Below the pieces are notes generated by a model. The model had not been told where the DNA came from. It made no database searches and saw only the letters and a list, made by a program, of their open reading frames with translations. Both the position numbers and the translations under genes were made by a program. From Phytophthora hibernalis (Eukaryota > Oomycota > Peronosporomycetes > Peronosporales > Peronosporaceae), in assembly GCA_012656075.1 (NCBI GenBank), contig JAAKBF010000028.1, forward strand, positions 402,788-466,787: a stretch of DNA of 64,000 nucleotides, written 5' to 3'. Numbering within the stretch: the first letter of the stretch is position 1; each line of letters begins with the position of its first letter. Shown here piece by piece: positions 33,575 to 45,600 of the stretch.

Positions 33575-34011
33575 CTACACCAATGCACGGCGTTATTCAC
33601 AAAGTCAACGCTCGAATTCAGAAAGTGCGCACTCAAAATCAAAATGCACTGTATAAATTTATCGTCAGATCAGTATACATTTTTATTGGGTATTGGTTGG
33701 TGACTGCACTTCGCGATGGCGAGAAACTTGAGCGGAGCATGCGACCGCGTAAATTGACAGTTTCATTTCCATTCCGGCATCATATCATCTACCAAGTACA
33801 TGGGAACCCAATCCAGGTGCGCGTGGTAGTCCATTGTGTCTTGAAGGACGCTTGCGAATGGGGACCGTTTGCAGGTATGGCAAGCCTTTAGATCAAATCA
33901 GAGAGTTAGTATCATTTGCAAAGGTAATAAATCTCACAGGTTTTGATTTTGAGTGCGCACTTTTTGAATTCGAGTGTTGACTTTGTGAATAACGCCGTGC
34001 ATTTGGTGTAG
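33575..34011. mobile_element. 437-bp inverted-repeat element (MITE-like) downstream of LysRS
   Basis: The left arm 33575-33644 is mirrored at 33941-34011 with about four differences over 70 bp, including ACGGCGTTATTCACAAAGTC and AAAGTGCGCACTCAAAATC. The interior includes part of a 124-codon frame without motifs. The exact target duplication is unclear. It lies 165 bp past the LysRS stop. Confidence 0.8.
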
Positions 34012-34083
34012 TATTAAAATACATGTTTGTGACTTTCATGTTGAGTTCACTTTCAAACTACTACTTTAAAGTATTAACACGCA

Positions 34084-34362
34084 TTGCCCCTAACAGGCCG
34101 CATGGTCGAATCTCCCGAGCACGTCCGCTCCGAGTTTATTTCGCGTCGCCGGGAATGGGACGGGTGGCGACGGCTTAAAGCTACCCCTACCTCGCTTAAC
34201 AAAGTAGCCTACCTCGCCGCTCTCCGAGCCTCTCTCGTTGTATCGGAAACCATCAAGGCAACTGGCGTGGTCCAAGACCCTTTCCAGCTGGGAACCGCTG
34301 ATCGCAAGACGGTTGATTGCATGTTTAGGCTACTAAATGAACTGTTTTCAAGTACTACGTAG
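34084..34362 (+). CDS. Hypothetical small ORF
   Basis: A 92-codon frame with balanced composition (SPEHVRSEFISRRREWDGW, LAALRASLVVSETIKATG, KTVDCMFRLLNELFSS). It is more GC-rich than its surroundings. The start could be 34084 or the internal ATG at 34102. No family is recognised, and it may be a fragment of a longer decayed gene. Confidence 0.3.
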   Translation: MPLTGRMVESPEHVRSEFISRRREWDGWRRLKATPTSLNKVAYLAALRASLVVSETIKATGVVQDPFQLGTADRKTVDCMFRLLNELFSSTT

Positions 34363-37300
34363 AGCAATGTTTTGCCGGAAAACCTCAAGGAGCCCCTGGC
34401 ACGTACGCCGCTGCACTCTGCTTGAAATGATAATTCTCAATGGGTCTACCGACATCGGGGAATTCGTTGGTGTAGACACGATTCTAAAGAGTAGACGGTA
34501 ACACCAATGTACATCACTGAAAATTAAAACGAGGAAGGCCGCAGTCGCCGCAATGAAAGCCGAAAGGTGGGTCAATATGTTCAAGCTTGCGGGCGATAGA
34601 GATGACCCGATTTACCCGAGTTGAGAAGTGGTACGGCAAGGTATCAAGTGAGATGATCTCAAAACCGTTGGTAGCTGCTGCTAGATGGAAAAAGAAGCTG
34701 ATCTATTGTATCACGATACCTCAATTGACTTAGGTAGTACCAAGGATACGAAGTCTCCACTTCCATGAGCGAATGGATGGCCTCGAATATCGTACGTGTA
34801 TTGTGCTTTGCAGTCTTTTTGGCACTTTCGATTGTAATTCGTACGACTTGTCTTGTACGAGATAACTATAAATCGTACTCAAGTACGAATTGCTGTAACT
34901 CGTGCATGCTTCATACTCCCCCATAATGTGCCTGTGTGATCTGAAAGCGTTCCAACAGCCCTAGCACGACTTGTGTTTGCTTTGGCACTATCTAGACGTG
35001 CCATTTTTTGCTCTTGTAGTGCATGAAACACGACTTTGTAAAGCCCCATTCAAAGCCTCTATGAATTAGCGCTAAGTACGATCACTAACTACTGCACGAT
35101 ATAGCTGGACAAACTGGTTGCAAAGCACAATACACTGTACACTTTTACCAAGAAAGTGACTATTATTACAACCTGGATTCACTTAGTTTTGTACGGGCTT
35201 GTGTTGGCCCTTTTCTACTACAAAATTGAGGAGGGGGTGAATCTCAACTCGCTCGGCAAGCCGAAACAACGCCTGTGGTTTAAAGATCCGTGTGTGCAGC
35301 ACACGGGCTTAAGCAAGGACCAAGCAGGGTCACACCTTGCTCGGCTTAGGGTTGTGTCACCGCTCTCCAGGGTTTTCAAGGGTGAAACTCGGGTGTTGTT
35401 TCCCTGCCGGCATCTCCGACTTCTATGATTTGTAACTAGATGACATCCGTTCCTCAGTTTTTATAAATAGTCTCTATCCTTTTACCAACCTGAATGGTTC
35501 TTGGTGCTCAAGTGATTACGCAGACAGTTTCAACCAAAATGGGTTTGTCGTAAATCGTTACCAAGCAAAGGGTTATCGTACAACTGACGATTAGAGGCTG
35601 TCTCTCTGAGTCAAAACGAAATTGAGATTATACAAGCTTGGACGTCGAAGTTTAATCTGTCAAAGGTAGGGGTAAACTTAGAGTTCCTTTGCAGATAGCT
35701 ACGGCGATGTGCTCGGCAGTCAACTAAGCTGCAAATCCATCCTAGCCGTCGAAGGATTTTTTTCTTGCAAAATGTTTCTCAATTGAGGAAGACTGCTCGA
35801 GTGAACTGCACAAGCTAACATTATCGTCAAGCAAACTATAACAGGGCTGTAATTTCATTTTCGTCTGACTCGGGCGTAACCATAGCCTTGACAAGACGTA
35901 CGACACATCTTCTAGACTGTTATTACCTAGCAGTTTGACCAGGGGTCTACAAGTCCGAATCGTGTTTGCAGCCTCACCAATTGTTCACATGAGTTGTCCC
36001 ACCCAAAAACTACGGAGCCGTGCATGCCAAGTCTCTGACCAAGGAGCCTGGTAGCTAGTGGTGACCTTACACCTCCTGCTCCGTCATTTCTGTCGCTTTC
36101 CAGGTGTGGAAATGCGTAGCGAAGAGGTGTTGTTGCTGATTGTGACGGCAATGCTAATACCCGCGACCAGTGCATCCGGAGATGGCATATTCTGACCCTT
36201 CAATGTCAGGTCCATATGGTCAAAGTAAAGAGCAAGAGCCTCCAGTATGAGTCTGCGCCACGACTTGTACGCCCTCAGCCCGCCTAATAATGGTGTTGCG
36301 TTGAGTGACCACGTGATAGGAAGTGTCGTGCAACGATCCTGGGCATCTCGTAGCAGGCGGACGTGTGGTGCTCTAAACCGGAAGAAGACGTCCAACAAGT
36401 ATTACCGTATAAACATCGACCACAGCGCCAAACAAACCGTCAAACACCCACAAAGAAAGCCACGGCAAATATCCATTAACTCCCAAAGGAGGGGCTAAAC
36501 GGACGTGACGAAGAATCTCAACGAACACAGCGCTCGCCTCAGTGATCAATTTCATGGAAGACCGAAGCGCAATCGAGTTGTAGGCACCAGACTTTTCGGT
36601 CATCGGTCCTGGAGATGGCGAGCCGACTAGTTGAATCTATTCAAGCAGCGAGACATCCGATCACCGAGATGTACGATGTGATCGTCGCAGAAGCATTGAA
36701 ACAAAGGTTAAAACCGAGAACGCTGTCGTGTGAGCCAGGCGCGCTACAGGAACAAACAGGGAATTTCCTAATTTTGAGTACTATTCATTGAATCCAGAGT
36801 TAGCCATTATTTTCCCGGACTGTGTGAGTAAAGCAAGTCCGGATGCGTTAGGATTTGAAGGCGTTAATCCTGAGTAAATCTGCGTGCGGTGAGGCGTTGT
36901 TCACCTTTCTCCATAAAGCAGAGAGCACGACAAACATGCAGTCACTGCTATACTTGCCCCGTCCCATGCAGCTTCTTGCACTGGGAAAGAGCTTAATAGA
37001 CGCGTACAGTGCCTGAACTGTCGGCGACAGCCTGTCGCTACCACTGTTATCGCTCATGGCACCGCCACCAGGTGACGCCATGAGCGATACTCTGCCTTTA
37101 TTATTAAATAGCCGACGAAGCTACCGGCACCACCGCAGCCATCCACGACGGTTTGCTCGTGTGTATTTACTCAGCAGTCAGGAATTCATAAATAGGCGCC
37201 GTCCGTTCAAGATTACTCACAGTTACAATTTTTACTCAGAAGTACAAAACGAAACTGCTTTACTCCGAAGTCAGTAAAGGTACTCAGAATTAAATAGCGA

Positions 37301-37640
37301 CCAACAAACAGCGTGTCCAAACCAAGATCACCGATTGCAATCCGAGATTATAGGGTTGGAATTACGCCGTTTGAAACCCTCTCGTCCTCCGACTGTAAAC
37401 AGCGAGCAGTTGTGCCATCCATTTGGGGTCTTGCGCCAATATACTTCCGACATCTCCATCACTTCGTGTCGTCTCAGACAAACCAGCATGCGGCAGCAAC
37501 TGGCTTCCTTCGATACATTTTGGCTCCAGCTGTGGCTGACGATTTATATTATACACTCGTAAAATACCCGCTTAGGGAAAGGTCGCTTAGGAGTAACGTC
37601 ACGGAGAGCAGAAACAGCGTACGGAGTTGGTGGTGAGCCA
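34363..37640. other. Long stretch without a recognisable gene
   Basis: Only short frames, none with known motifs. Positions 34770-34920 hold repeated CGTAC and GTACGA words. Positions 36084-36603 on the minus strand show two adjoining frames (TTLPITWSLNATPLLGGL; LPWLSLWVFDGLFGAVVDVY) that might be a decayed gene, but no family fits. A GGTGGCGGTGCCAT/ATGGCACCGCCACC-type palindrome lies at 37050-37085. Confidence 0.4.
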
Positions 37641-39283
37641 ATTTTCGACAGATGCAAACCACACGGAACCGGCAGAGAGGCTTGTCCCCCTGATCCAGGC
37701 ATACAGGCTTCCGAGTTACCTCAGGACAGAGCACTTCTCGGACCCCAGGCAAGGAGATGGGGACCAGGTCGAGATCATATGGGGATGACCCCGAACAGCA
37801 CGAGGGAGCCAAGTGTCGCTCGAAGGGCACCCACTGGACCACGAGATGGAAGAGCAAAACTGAAACGGATGCCAATAGCAGTCAACCTACAGACGGACGC
37901 AAGGAGAGACAACATGAGCTGGTGTGGGCAGAGAGCACAGGGTCGACGTGGAGAGATAAGGTGCGGAGCACAAACATCACAGTGCCAACATAACGGAGGA
38001 CGCAGCACGGAATGCGCACATGTTGGCAAGAATTTGGAACCTGCACCACAAAATCTGCTAATAAGCACATTAATGACGATTGGGACGCGCCGACGACCAC
38101 GGAGCGGACTCAGGACGAAAAGCCATGCGTCAAAAAGCACTGGCCACCGCCAACGTTAGTTGTGACGAAAGCATCCGGGCGTGGAGTCAACGAGAAAGCG
38201 ACATTCTTATGGCGTACTTGAGCACGGGGCTCGATCTCCCACCCTCCCAAATTTTGTAAAAGAAATTCTTATTGGGGGCATCGTGCGATGTTAGAGGTTT
38301 TCATGACAATACTGTAATCGGACGCTCACGGCGACTGTACCTGCTTCGGTCCGGCTGCTCCAGGAATGCAGCACATGCCGCGATTTTTCGGGAATTGTTC
38401 TGCGCCAACACGGACAAGAACACGGGACACTCTATGATGCGTGCTTTCCAAAAGGATGTTAAAAGACTGAGCCTTGATGCGAATCAAACGTTGAATGTGA
38501 CTTACTACTCCAAGACGGCGGCAAATAGGTGGCGAGACTAAGCACTGCGATTGCAAAAAGCGGTGATAATCCTACGTGACACACGCAACGTGCGGAAGGC
38601 ACGGACGGAACGAACCATTACACGCGCACAACAGGAGATCCAATACGCGATCCTTGTGTATGGGGTGAAGTGGATGAACTTGACAGCTTTGGTGAGAATG
38701 ATCGCGAACGTGACTGCAGCCAAGCTATACTTGATGTGGAATACGCTCGGGAGCAGCGGGCGGACATCTATGACAATCGCTATCACTATTCGCTTTTGCG
38801 CAGAGGATGCCGTATTGCACTTCAGGGTGTCTCAAGGATCAGACGGAGACGCACGAACTCACGATTCATCCTTTTCAGCAATTCCTAAAGAAACCATGTA
38901 GCGCTGTCTGAATCCCACCATGGAACAATGAGATGCACGGCGACACCCAACAAAATCAAAGCACGAGGCAGAAAGCGACCAGACTCCTGGATGGAACACA
39001 ACCCACCCTATGGAGGCAACGAGAGGGAGTTCCAAGTTGCCAACATAACTGCACCGATCCGAATTGTTTCACAGCAAGTCACCTGAATCGTCCGACAACC
39101 GGCAGAACCTCGCCGACCGAGCGCCGGCCATGTAGCTGCCGAGCAGCACCGCGACTCCAAGCGCGAACACGAGACCACATCTCCCCGCACGCGAGAACAG
39201 CTGCTCGCATTGCGATATTGGTCCGTCCCTGAGTACCGCGGGTACCTGCGACTGAGTCGCGCACCTGGCCAGACCGTCTCTCA
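37641..39283. other. Probable retroelement-derived remnant, unassigned
   Basis: Base composition changes here to resemble the retroelement region on the right. A plus frame at about 38645-38870 is acidic and coding-like (DELDSFGENDRERDC, DVEYAREQRADIYDNRYHY). Preceding frames (RSGCSRNAAHAAIFRELFCA, LNVTYYSKTAANRWRD) may be the same decayed gene. No gag, protease or RT motif is visible. The 3' LTR expected for the gypsy element to the right was not found. Confidence 0.3.
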
Positions 39284-39589
39284 CTACGACGAGTGTCCGG
39301 TTGCTGCTCGCCGACACAGGCCTCTGGCCGGACAGTCCAACGAGACCGACTTCAGGGCGTGGCTCCACCACATGGGTACCCCTGCCCGAGTTCTTGGCCT
39401 CGCCTTATCGAATCGATTGGCTGGCCCAGCGGCGTCTTCGCTTTCGCATGGCGAAGATGATTGTCGACGACCAGTGGCACAAGCGGCACTTCGACCGCAA
39501 TATGCCCGCGCCGGGGTGATCCTCGAGGAGGTGGTGCAGAAGATAGAGTCATGGCAGTCCCAGCCGATAGAACCTCGAAGTGTTCTCGG

Positions 39590-41460
39590 ACCGGTTACCG
39601 CCGACCGGCTCCGTGGGAGCGCTCGTAAGCGTCCACGACATCGGCGCAGTCCTCCGAGAGGCACCGGACTCCCATATGCCTGCCCTGAGCCTCGGGATAG
39701 CCGCCACTTCACCAGATACTGGTAGTGGCCGATACGCCCGCGGCGCTTCAGTAGCTTCTCAACATGGAAGTAGAGAGCGCCCCCGTTTCCGATCAATGGG
39801 GGCGGGGGACGCAAACGGACGCGTCGACCGACCATGATGCTCCGCATCGCTCGATGGCGTCGTACGCCTCTGCGACTGACGTCCCGTCAACTCGTGGGTC
39901 TCTTCTGGACGCGGTTGAGGGCTGCCAGCGGCTCCTGGAGGCGCAGAGGGTAACCCTTGCGTCCCTGCGCGGACGCGTGCAGAGCGTCGAAGCGGCGATG
40001 GCCTTTGATCGGAACGTCCATCAGGACCTGGATCGTCTCGGGCGTGTAACGCGTGATCTGCAAGATCAGTTCGTCCAGCTGAACCGGGGTCTGTCTCAGC
40101 TGGACCGTAACGCGGAGGCCCAACAGGCGCTTCGGAATGATCACTGCGCTCTCGAAGAGCATCTCGGTTGGATTCGCCAGCTCTACAACCGCGTGGTGGA
40201 GTTGGAGAACCGTGCCCCTGCGGCCGTGGTGGCACCGCTGGCGGCTCCAGCTCTGACTCAGGCCGACGTGATGCAGATGATGGCGAATGCCGTTCGGCAG
40301 TACTCGAGTTCGTCGGACTCGACGAGTCACCCGCCTCAGCAGCCACCTCCGCCGGCCGGTACGGCTTGAGCAAGCCCACGTAGAACGTCGGTGCGTGGCC
40401 ATAGCCGACGGCAAGTCAACGTGTACGTGTTGCCGTGGACCCCAATGACCGTGAACGGCCCCACAAACCGAGGACGGAGCTTCGTGCTGCCCACAGCGGT
40501 GACCGCCTGCATAGGAACATTTTCGCGTTTAAGAGCACCTGGTCGCCTAATACAAACACCTGTGAGTTCTTACGCCCCTGGCGATCACTGTTCTCTTTCT
40601 GTGTGTCTTGTGCCACCGCCATAGCATCTCGGACGCGCTGTCTTGCCTCTCCTGTCTCAATGAACGTGAGCAGGTTCCGTTTGACGGACGAGCGAAGACC
40701 TTTGAGGCCACGGGGATCCTCGGCGACAGCCTCTCCCTCACCAAATTTGAAGCCGGAGGCAACGACAACGGCGTACGCGGGTGCCGCAGCCCGTTAACGT
40801 AGAATGGGGTGAAACCCGTCGACGCATGCACCGCATTGTTGAGTGCAAACTCCACTTGAGGCAGCAACGTGCTCCACTTCGTGGGTTCTTCGGCGCAAAC
40901 GCTGCGCCGTCTTCTCAACGCGGTTCACCCGCTCGGTTTGACCGTCCGTCTGCGGACATATACCGAAGGCGGAACAAGTGTGTCCAGAAGTGTGACGAAG
41001 CGGGGATCCTGATCGCTTACGAACGCCTCCGGGAGGCCATGGTGTCGAAATACATTATCGACAAAGAGCTCCCGCCTGTGGCGCTGTCCGCTCTTCTTCA
41101 CCGCGGCCAGCCGTACCATCTTGCTCAGCTTGCAGACGAAGACCAGAATGCCAGTATGGCCGCGCGTATCTGCCGGAAGCTCAAAGATGAAGTCCATGCT
41201 CACCGAGCGCCAACAATCCGCCGGTACCGGCAAACTCATCAATGGAGCGGACGACGAGGGCGGGCTTCACACGCTGACACGTTTCACACGTTTGCGTACG
41301 TGCTCACCCACTTAACACTTGTGAGGCCACCAAAAGTGACGGGCCACCGATGTGTACGTCTTCTCGCGACCGAGGTGACCGCTTAGCGGAGTGTTTCATA
41401 TGCCTCATAAGACACGATGGCGCAAATCTTCGTCGTTGGGAACGACAAGACGAGTTCCTC
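39590..41460 (-). pseudogene. Gypsy integrase and chromodomain
   Basis: Integrase core: first Asp in WRSVSMDFIFELP, second in LPEAFVSDQDPRFV, Glu in QTERVNRVEKT, then LPQVEFALNNAVHASTGFTP. The C-terminal GPY-like module runs GDQVLLNAK to FYVGLLKPYRPAE near 40370. A Ser/Pro/Arg-rich linker of about 200 residues (40370-39780) joins it to a chromodomain with YFHVEKLLKRR, YQYLVKWR and EDCADVVDAYER (39770-39600). Shifts split it into several frames. The chromodomain is thought to steer integration to particular chromatin. Confidence 0.8.
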
Positions 41461-41464
41461 CCGT

Positions 41465-42283
41465 CTAGTAGAGTAGGCCATCGGCCATCGAATAGCGGTG
41501 CAGCCGTGATCGCTGCCGAGCAGTCAGCTGCACTGCCTTCTCAGGCGCCTTCAACGCCGTGACCAGATCTGCAAGGTCATCGTCGTTAGCATACGCCTCG
41601 CGTAGCAGCTCGTCGAGCGGAGACTCGAGGTACGCAACGTGCGCCAGCTCGTAATCCGGTCGTCGAGAGAGCGCGTCCGTGAGGACATTCTGCTTACCCG
41701 GCTTATACTCCACGGTGAAGTTGTACTCGGCGAAGAACGAGAGCCACCTCGCCATGCGCTGGGAGAGGTGGGGCGACGACGTCGCAGTCCGCAAGGACGC
41801 ATGATCTATGTAGATCACAAGGTTTTGCTGCCGAGCAGGTGCACCTGAAACTTCACAAGCGCGTACTTCATCGCGAGAAGCTCCTTGTCGTGGACAGGGT
41901 AGTTCTTTTCAGCCGCCTTAAGCTGGCGCGACTGGAAAGAGACCACCCGCTCTCTGCCATCGGCATCGACCTGCAACAGGGCACAGCCTATGGCAAAGTC
42001 GGATGCGTCGCACACCACGCTGAAGGAGTACTGTCGTCTGCGCCAAAATCGGGCGCTCTGCAGACTGCTTTTGATCGCTGAAAGCCTGCTGAGCCTCGTC
42101 GGTCCACGACCAGTCCGCCTCCTTCTTCAGAAGATTCGTCAGCATGCGTGCCATCTCCGCGTAGTTGGCGCTGTGCTTGTACCGTCCTTTTGGACAGGTA
42201 CCGGCCACTGTGCGATCGCGCATACCTTCTCGGGTCCGCGCGGACACCGTCGCTTGAGCAACATCCCAAGAAGGGAATCTTCG
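41465..42283 (-). pseudogene. Gypsy RNase H and integrase zinc-binding region
   Basis: RNase H blocks: VCDASDFAIGCALLQ, FQSRQLKAAEKNYPVHDKEL, YIDHASLRTATSSPHLSQRM and FTVEYKPGKQNVLTDALSRR. It is followed by the start of the H2C2 region (RSRLHRYSMADGLLY). The upstream end adjoins the copia target site at 42284-42288. Confidence 0.85.
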
Positions 42284-42288
42284 GCGCC

Positions 42289-42600
42289 TATTGAGGGTTA
42301 CCGGTTTGGTATCGGTTATTGACCGTGAACCGGTTAGCCCGAACCGGTCCAATCCGAACCCACGATGATTACGGTGATTACGGTAAGTCGATTACGCCAC
42401 CAATGATTGGACGAGTAGAATGATTGGACGCAAGCTGCGTGTCTATGTGGTAGGCTAGCTAAAGTAACTCCGATCAATCAATCACTTTCGAATCTTCCTT
42501 CTTCCCCTCAAGTGGTCAAGTGTCCTCGCTCCGGTCTCGTCCAGAGTGCTGTCCTCCCTCCGCTCCGTCAAGCTTCGTTCAAGATCCATACCTTCCATCA
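42289..42600 (+). repeat. Copia 5' LTR
   Basis: 312 bp from TATTGAGGGTTACC to CCTTCCATCA. It contains inverted ACCGGTT words near 42300-42350 and is followed directly by the primer-binding site. It should hold the promoter of the element. Confidence 0.92.
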
Positions 42601-42604
42601 GGTT

Positions 42605-45600
42605 ATGAGCCCAAGCACCATGTCCTCTGCCCACGATGCCAGCACCAAGGTCTCCATCGACAAGTTCAACGGAGACAACTGCGACGTGGAACCGCTACAT
42701 GCGTGGCGTGTTCCTGACCAAGTCGGTGTGGCAAGTGGTGAACCGGAGACGACGCCAAGCTTCACGGACTCGCGGGCCAGGGACGACTACGTCAAGTCGA
42801 GCAACATCGCGTTCGGACTGATGCTGCTCCACATGGACGCGGACTACCACCATGTGGTCGACGACTGCGAGGAAGCGTGGGTTGCGTGGTCGCGCCTGAA
42901 GACGCTGTACGGTGGATCGCAGAAGGCTGGTCGCATCTACTTGAAGCGACAGCTCTTCAGCATGGAGATGTCGGAAGGCGGGAATGTCTTGCATCACTGC
43001 AATGAGGTCCTCAACATCAGCGCCAAGCTCAGCAGCATCGGCGCCAAGATGGAGGACGAGGACGTGGCGATCTGCTTGTTGCGCAGTCTCCCAAGAGCTA
43101 CGAGAACGTCGTGCTTAATCTGGAGATGAGTAGCGCGGAACTGCGATCGCAAGACGTCGTGAAGGTGCTCACGAATGAGCACATCAAGCGGCAAGGCGAG
43201 AAGACGGCGACGGTGAAGACTGAGAACGCGGCCAAGGCGTTCAACACCGACCGAGAGTCTCGCCAGTGCACGTACTGCGGAAAATTGGGGCACACGGTTG
43301 ACAAGTGCTGGACCAAGCAGAAGGATGAAAACCGAGGGCCAAGACGCGGCGGCAATGACAATGGCCGTGGACGCAGGGCCAACAACATCCAGTGGAGAAA
43401 CGACAGCGACGACTACGACTACGATCGAGTGGCGTTCGCGGTTTCCCTGGAGTGTGGAGTTTCGACGGGCAAGAATGTGTCCGGGATGTGGGCGGTCGAC
43501 AGCGGCGCAACGCACCACATCTGCAATGACAAGTCAAGTTCGCTCACTTGATCGAGCGAGATGAAGGTGGAGTTTCGGTGGCCGACGGCAACAAGCGGCC
43601 ATCAAGGGTGTGGGAACCATCGTGGAACGAGTGGTTCTGCCCAACGGCGACGAGCGAGATCGAGATCAAGAACGCGCTGTACGTGCCGGACATGAGCAAG
43701 AATCTGCTCTCGGTGCCGCAGATCAACAAGCACGGCAAGTTCCAAGTGGTGTTCGACGGCACCAACATGCACGTTTCGCGCAAGGGTTCGAACCAAGTGG
43801 TGGCGACGGCGGACCTCGTGGATGGCCTCTACTGGCTTCGGACGCCTCAGCGATCGGCGAATGCGGCGACAAGCGGAAGAACAGTCGACCTGCACGCGCG
43901 TATGGGTCATGCTCCGGTGGAGGTGCTTCGCAAGATGGTCGACAACAACATGATCAAGGACGCGAAGGCACCCTCCAAGTCGAGTGGACCAAGCATGTGT
44001 CGCGGTTGCCAGCAAGGGAAGATGGTCCAAAAACCGTTTCCAGCAACCGTGACAAGCGTCGCTACGACACGTTTGAGCTGCTCCACTTCGACATCTGCGG
44101 ACCCATGGAGAAAATCTCGCTTGGCGGCAGCAAGTATCTACTGCTGATCGTGGACGAAGCCAGCGGATGCATGAAGGGTTTCTGTCTGCGTGCCAAGTCG
44201 GAGAGCGAAGATTGCATCAAGAAGTACATCACCAAGGTGCAGACGCAATTCGGCAAGAAGGTCAAGTTTGTGCGACACGACGGAGCTCGTGAGTTTGCGA
44301 CCAACTCGCTCAAGGCCTTCTACGAAGATCAAGGCATCGAGCAGCAAACCACGGTCCCGTACGCGCACCAGACCAACGGCACGGCAGAGCGCGCCATCCG
44401 GACCATCGTCACGATCGGCCGCAGTATGTTGCACCATGCCAAGCTGGACAAGTGTTTCTGGGCTGAGGCGGCGATGACGGCCATCTACGTGAAAAATCGG
44501 CTGCCGTCCCCCAAGATCGAGCACAAGACTCCGTTCGAGATCGCGCACAAGTCCAAGCCAAGTGTCAAGCACATGCGTGTATTTGGCTGCCGGACGTACG
44601 TTTTGACTCCGAAGGAAAAACGACTCAAGTGGGACCCCAAGGCTCGCGCCGGACTGTTCCTCGGCTACGAAGAAGTGTCCAAGGCGTATCGACTTTATGA
44701 CATCGAGGCGGGGCAGGTGGTTATCAGTCGCGATGTCAACTTCGACGAATCAACCTTTGGATTATCGCCGCGGATCTCCGATGAAGATGTCGACGACCTG
44801 ACCTCGACTCGCTCGACATTGAAGATAATGGCCCTCCGCAGACGGACTACAAGCAGGCGGGAAAGCGCAAGAATCGCTCAAGTGAAGACGATGAACCTGT
44901 GAGAAGACCGCGCGCTGTACGTCACCGAGTTGGACTGGAAGAAGCAAGCGCGCCGGACAACTCCTCGCCACATGAAGATGAAGAAGAAAAGTCTGGGGAC
45001 CAAGATGAAGACTCGACGCCTCACGTGTTTTGGCGTGCAAGTGCCAACACTGTTGAAGCTGCAGTGGATCTCGGAGCCAAAGACATTCCAAGCGGTCCGG
45101 ACCAAGTGCACTGGCGCAAGGCGATTCGTGCGGAGCTCAAATCGATGCGACTCCGTGGGGTGTTTCGTGCTGCCAAGCTGCCCAACGGACAACGCGCCAT
45201 TGGAACCAAGTGGGTGTTCAAGATCAAGCGCAAAGCGGACGGATCCATCGAGAAGTACAAAGCGCGCCTCGTGGCCAAGGGTTTCAAGCAGAAGTACGGC
45301 ATCGACTACACGGAGACGTTCTCGCCGGTGGTCAAGTACATGACGCTGCGCATGGTCATCGCCATTGCCAAATACTTTGGATGGCCCCTCGACCAACTCG
45401 ACGTGCACCTGTATGGGATAATGAAGGAACTAGTGTTCTGCGTGGTCCCTGAAGGTGTTGAGCTGGATGGCGACTTCGACTGCCTGGAATTGGTGAAGGC
45501 GATCTACGGTCTCAAGCAAGCTTCGCGCGTGTGGAACGAGACCTTCGACGAGTTTGTGTGCTCGATTGGGTTTCAAGTGTCGGCCTTCGATCCGTGCCTC

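Noticed and set aside
33520..33891. 124-codon ORF after LysRS
   Set aside because: Overlaps the left arm of an inverted-repeat element and shows no motif.
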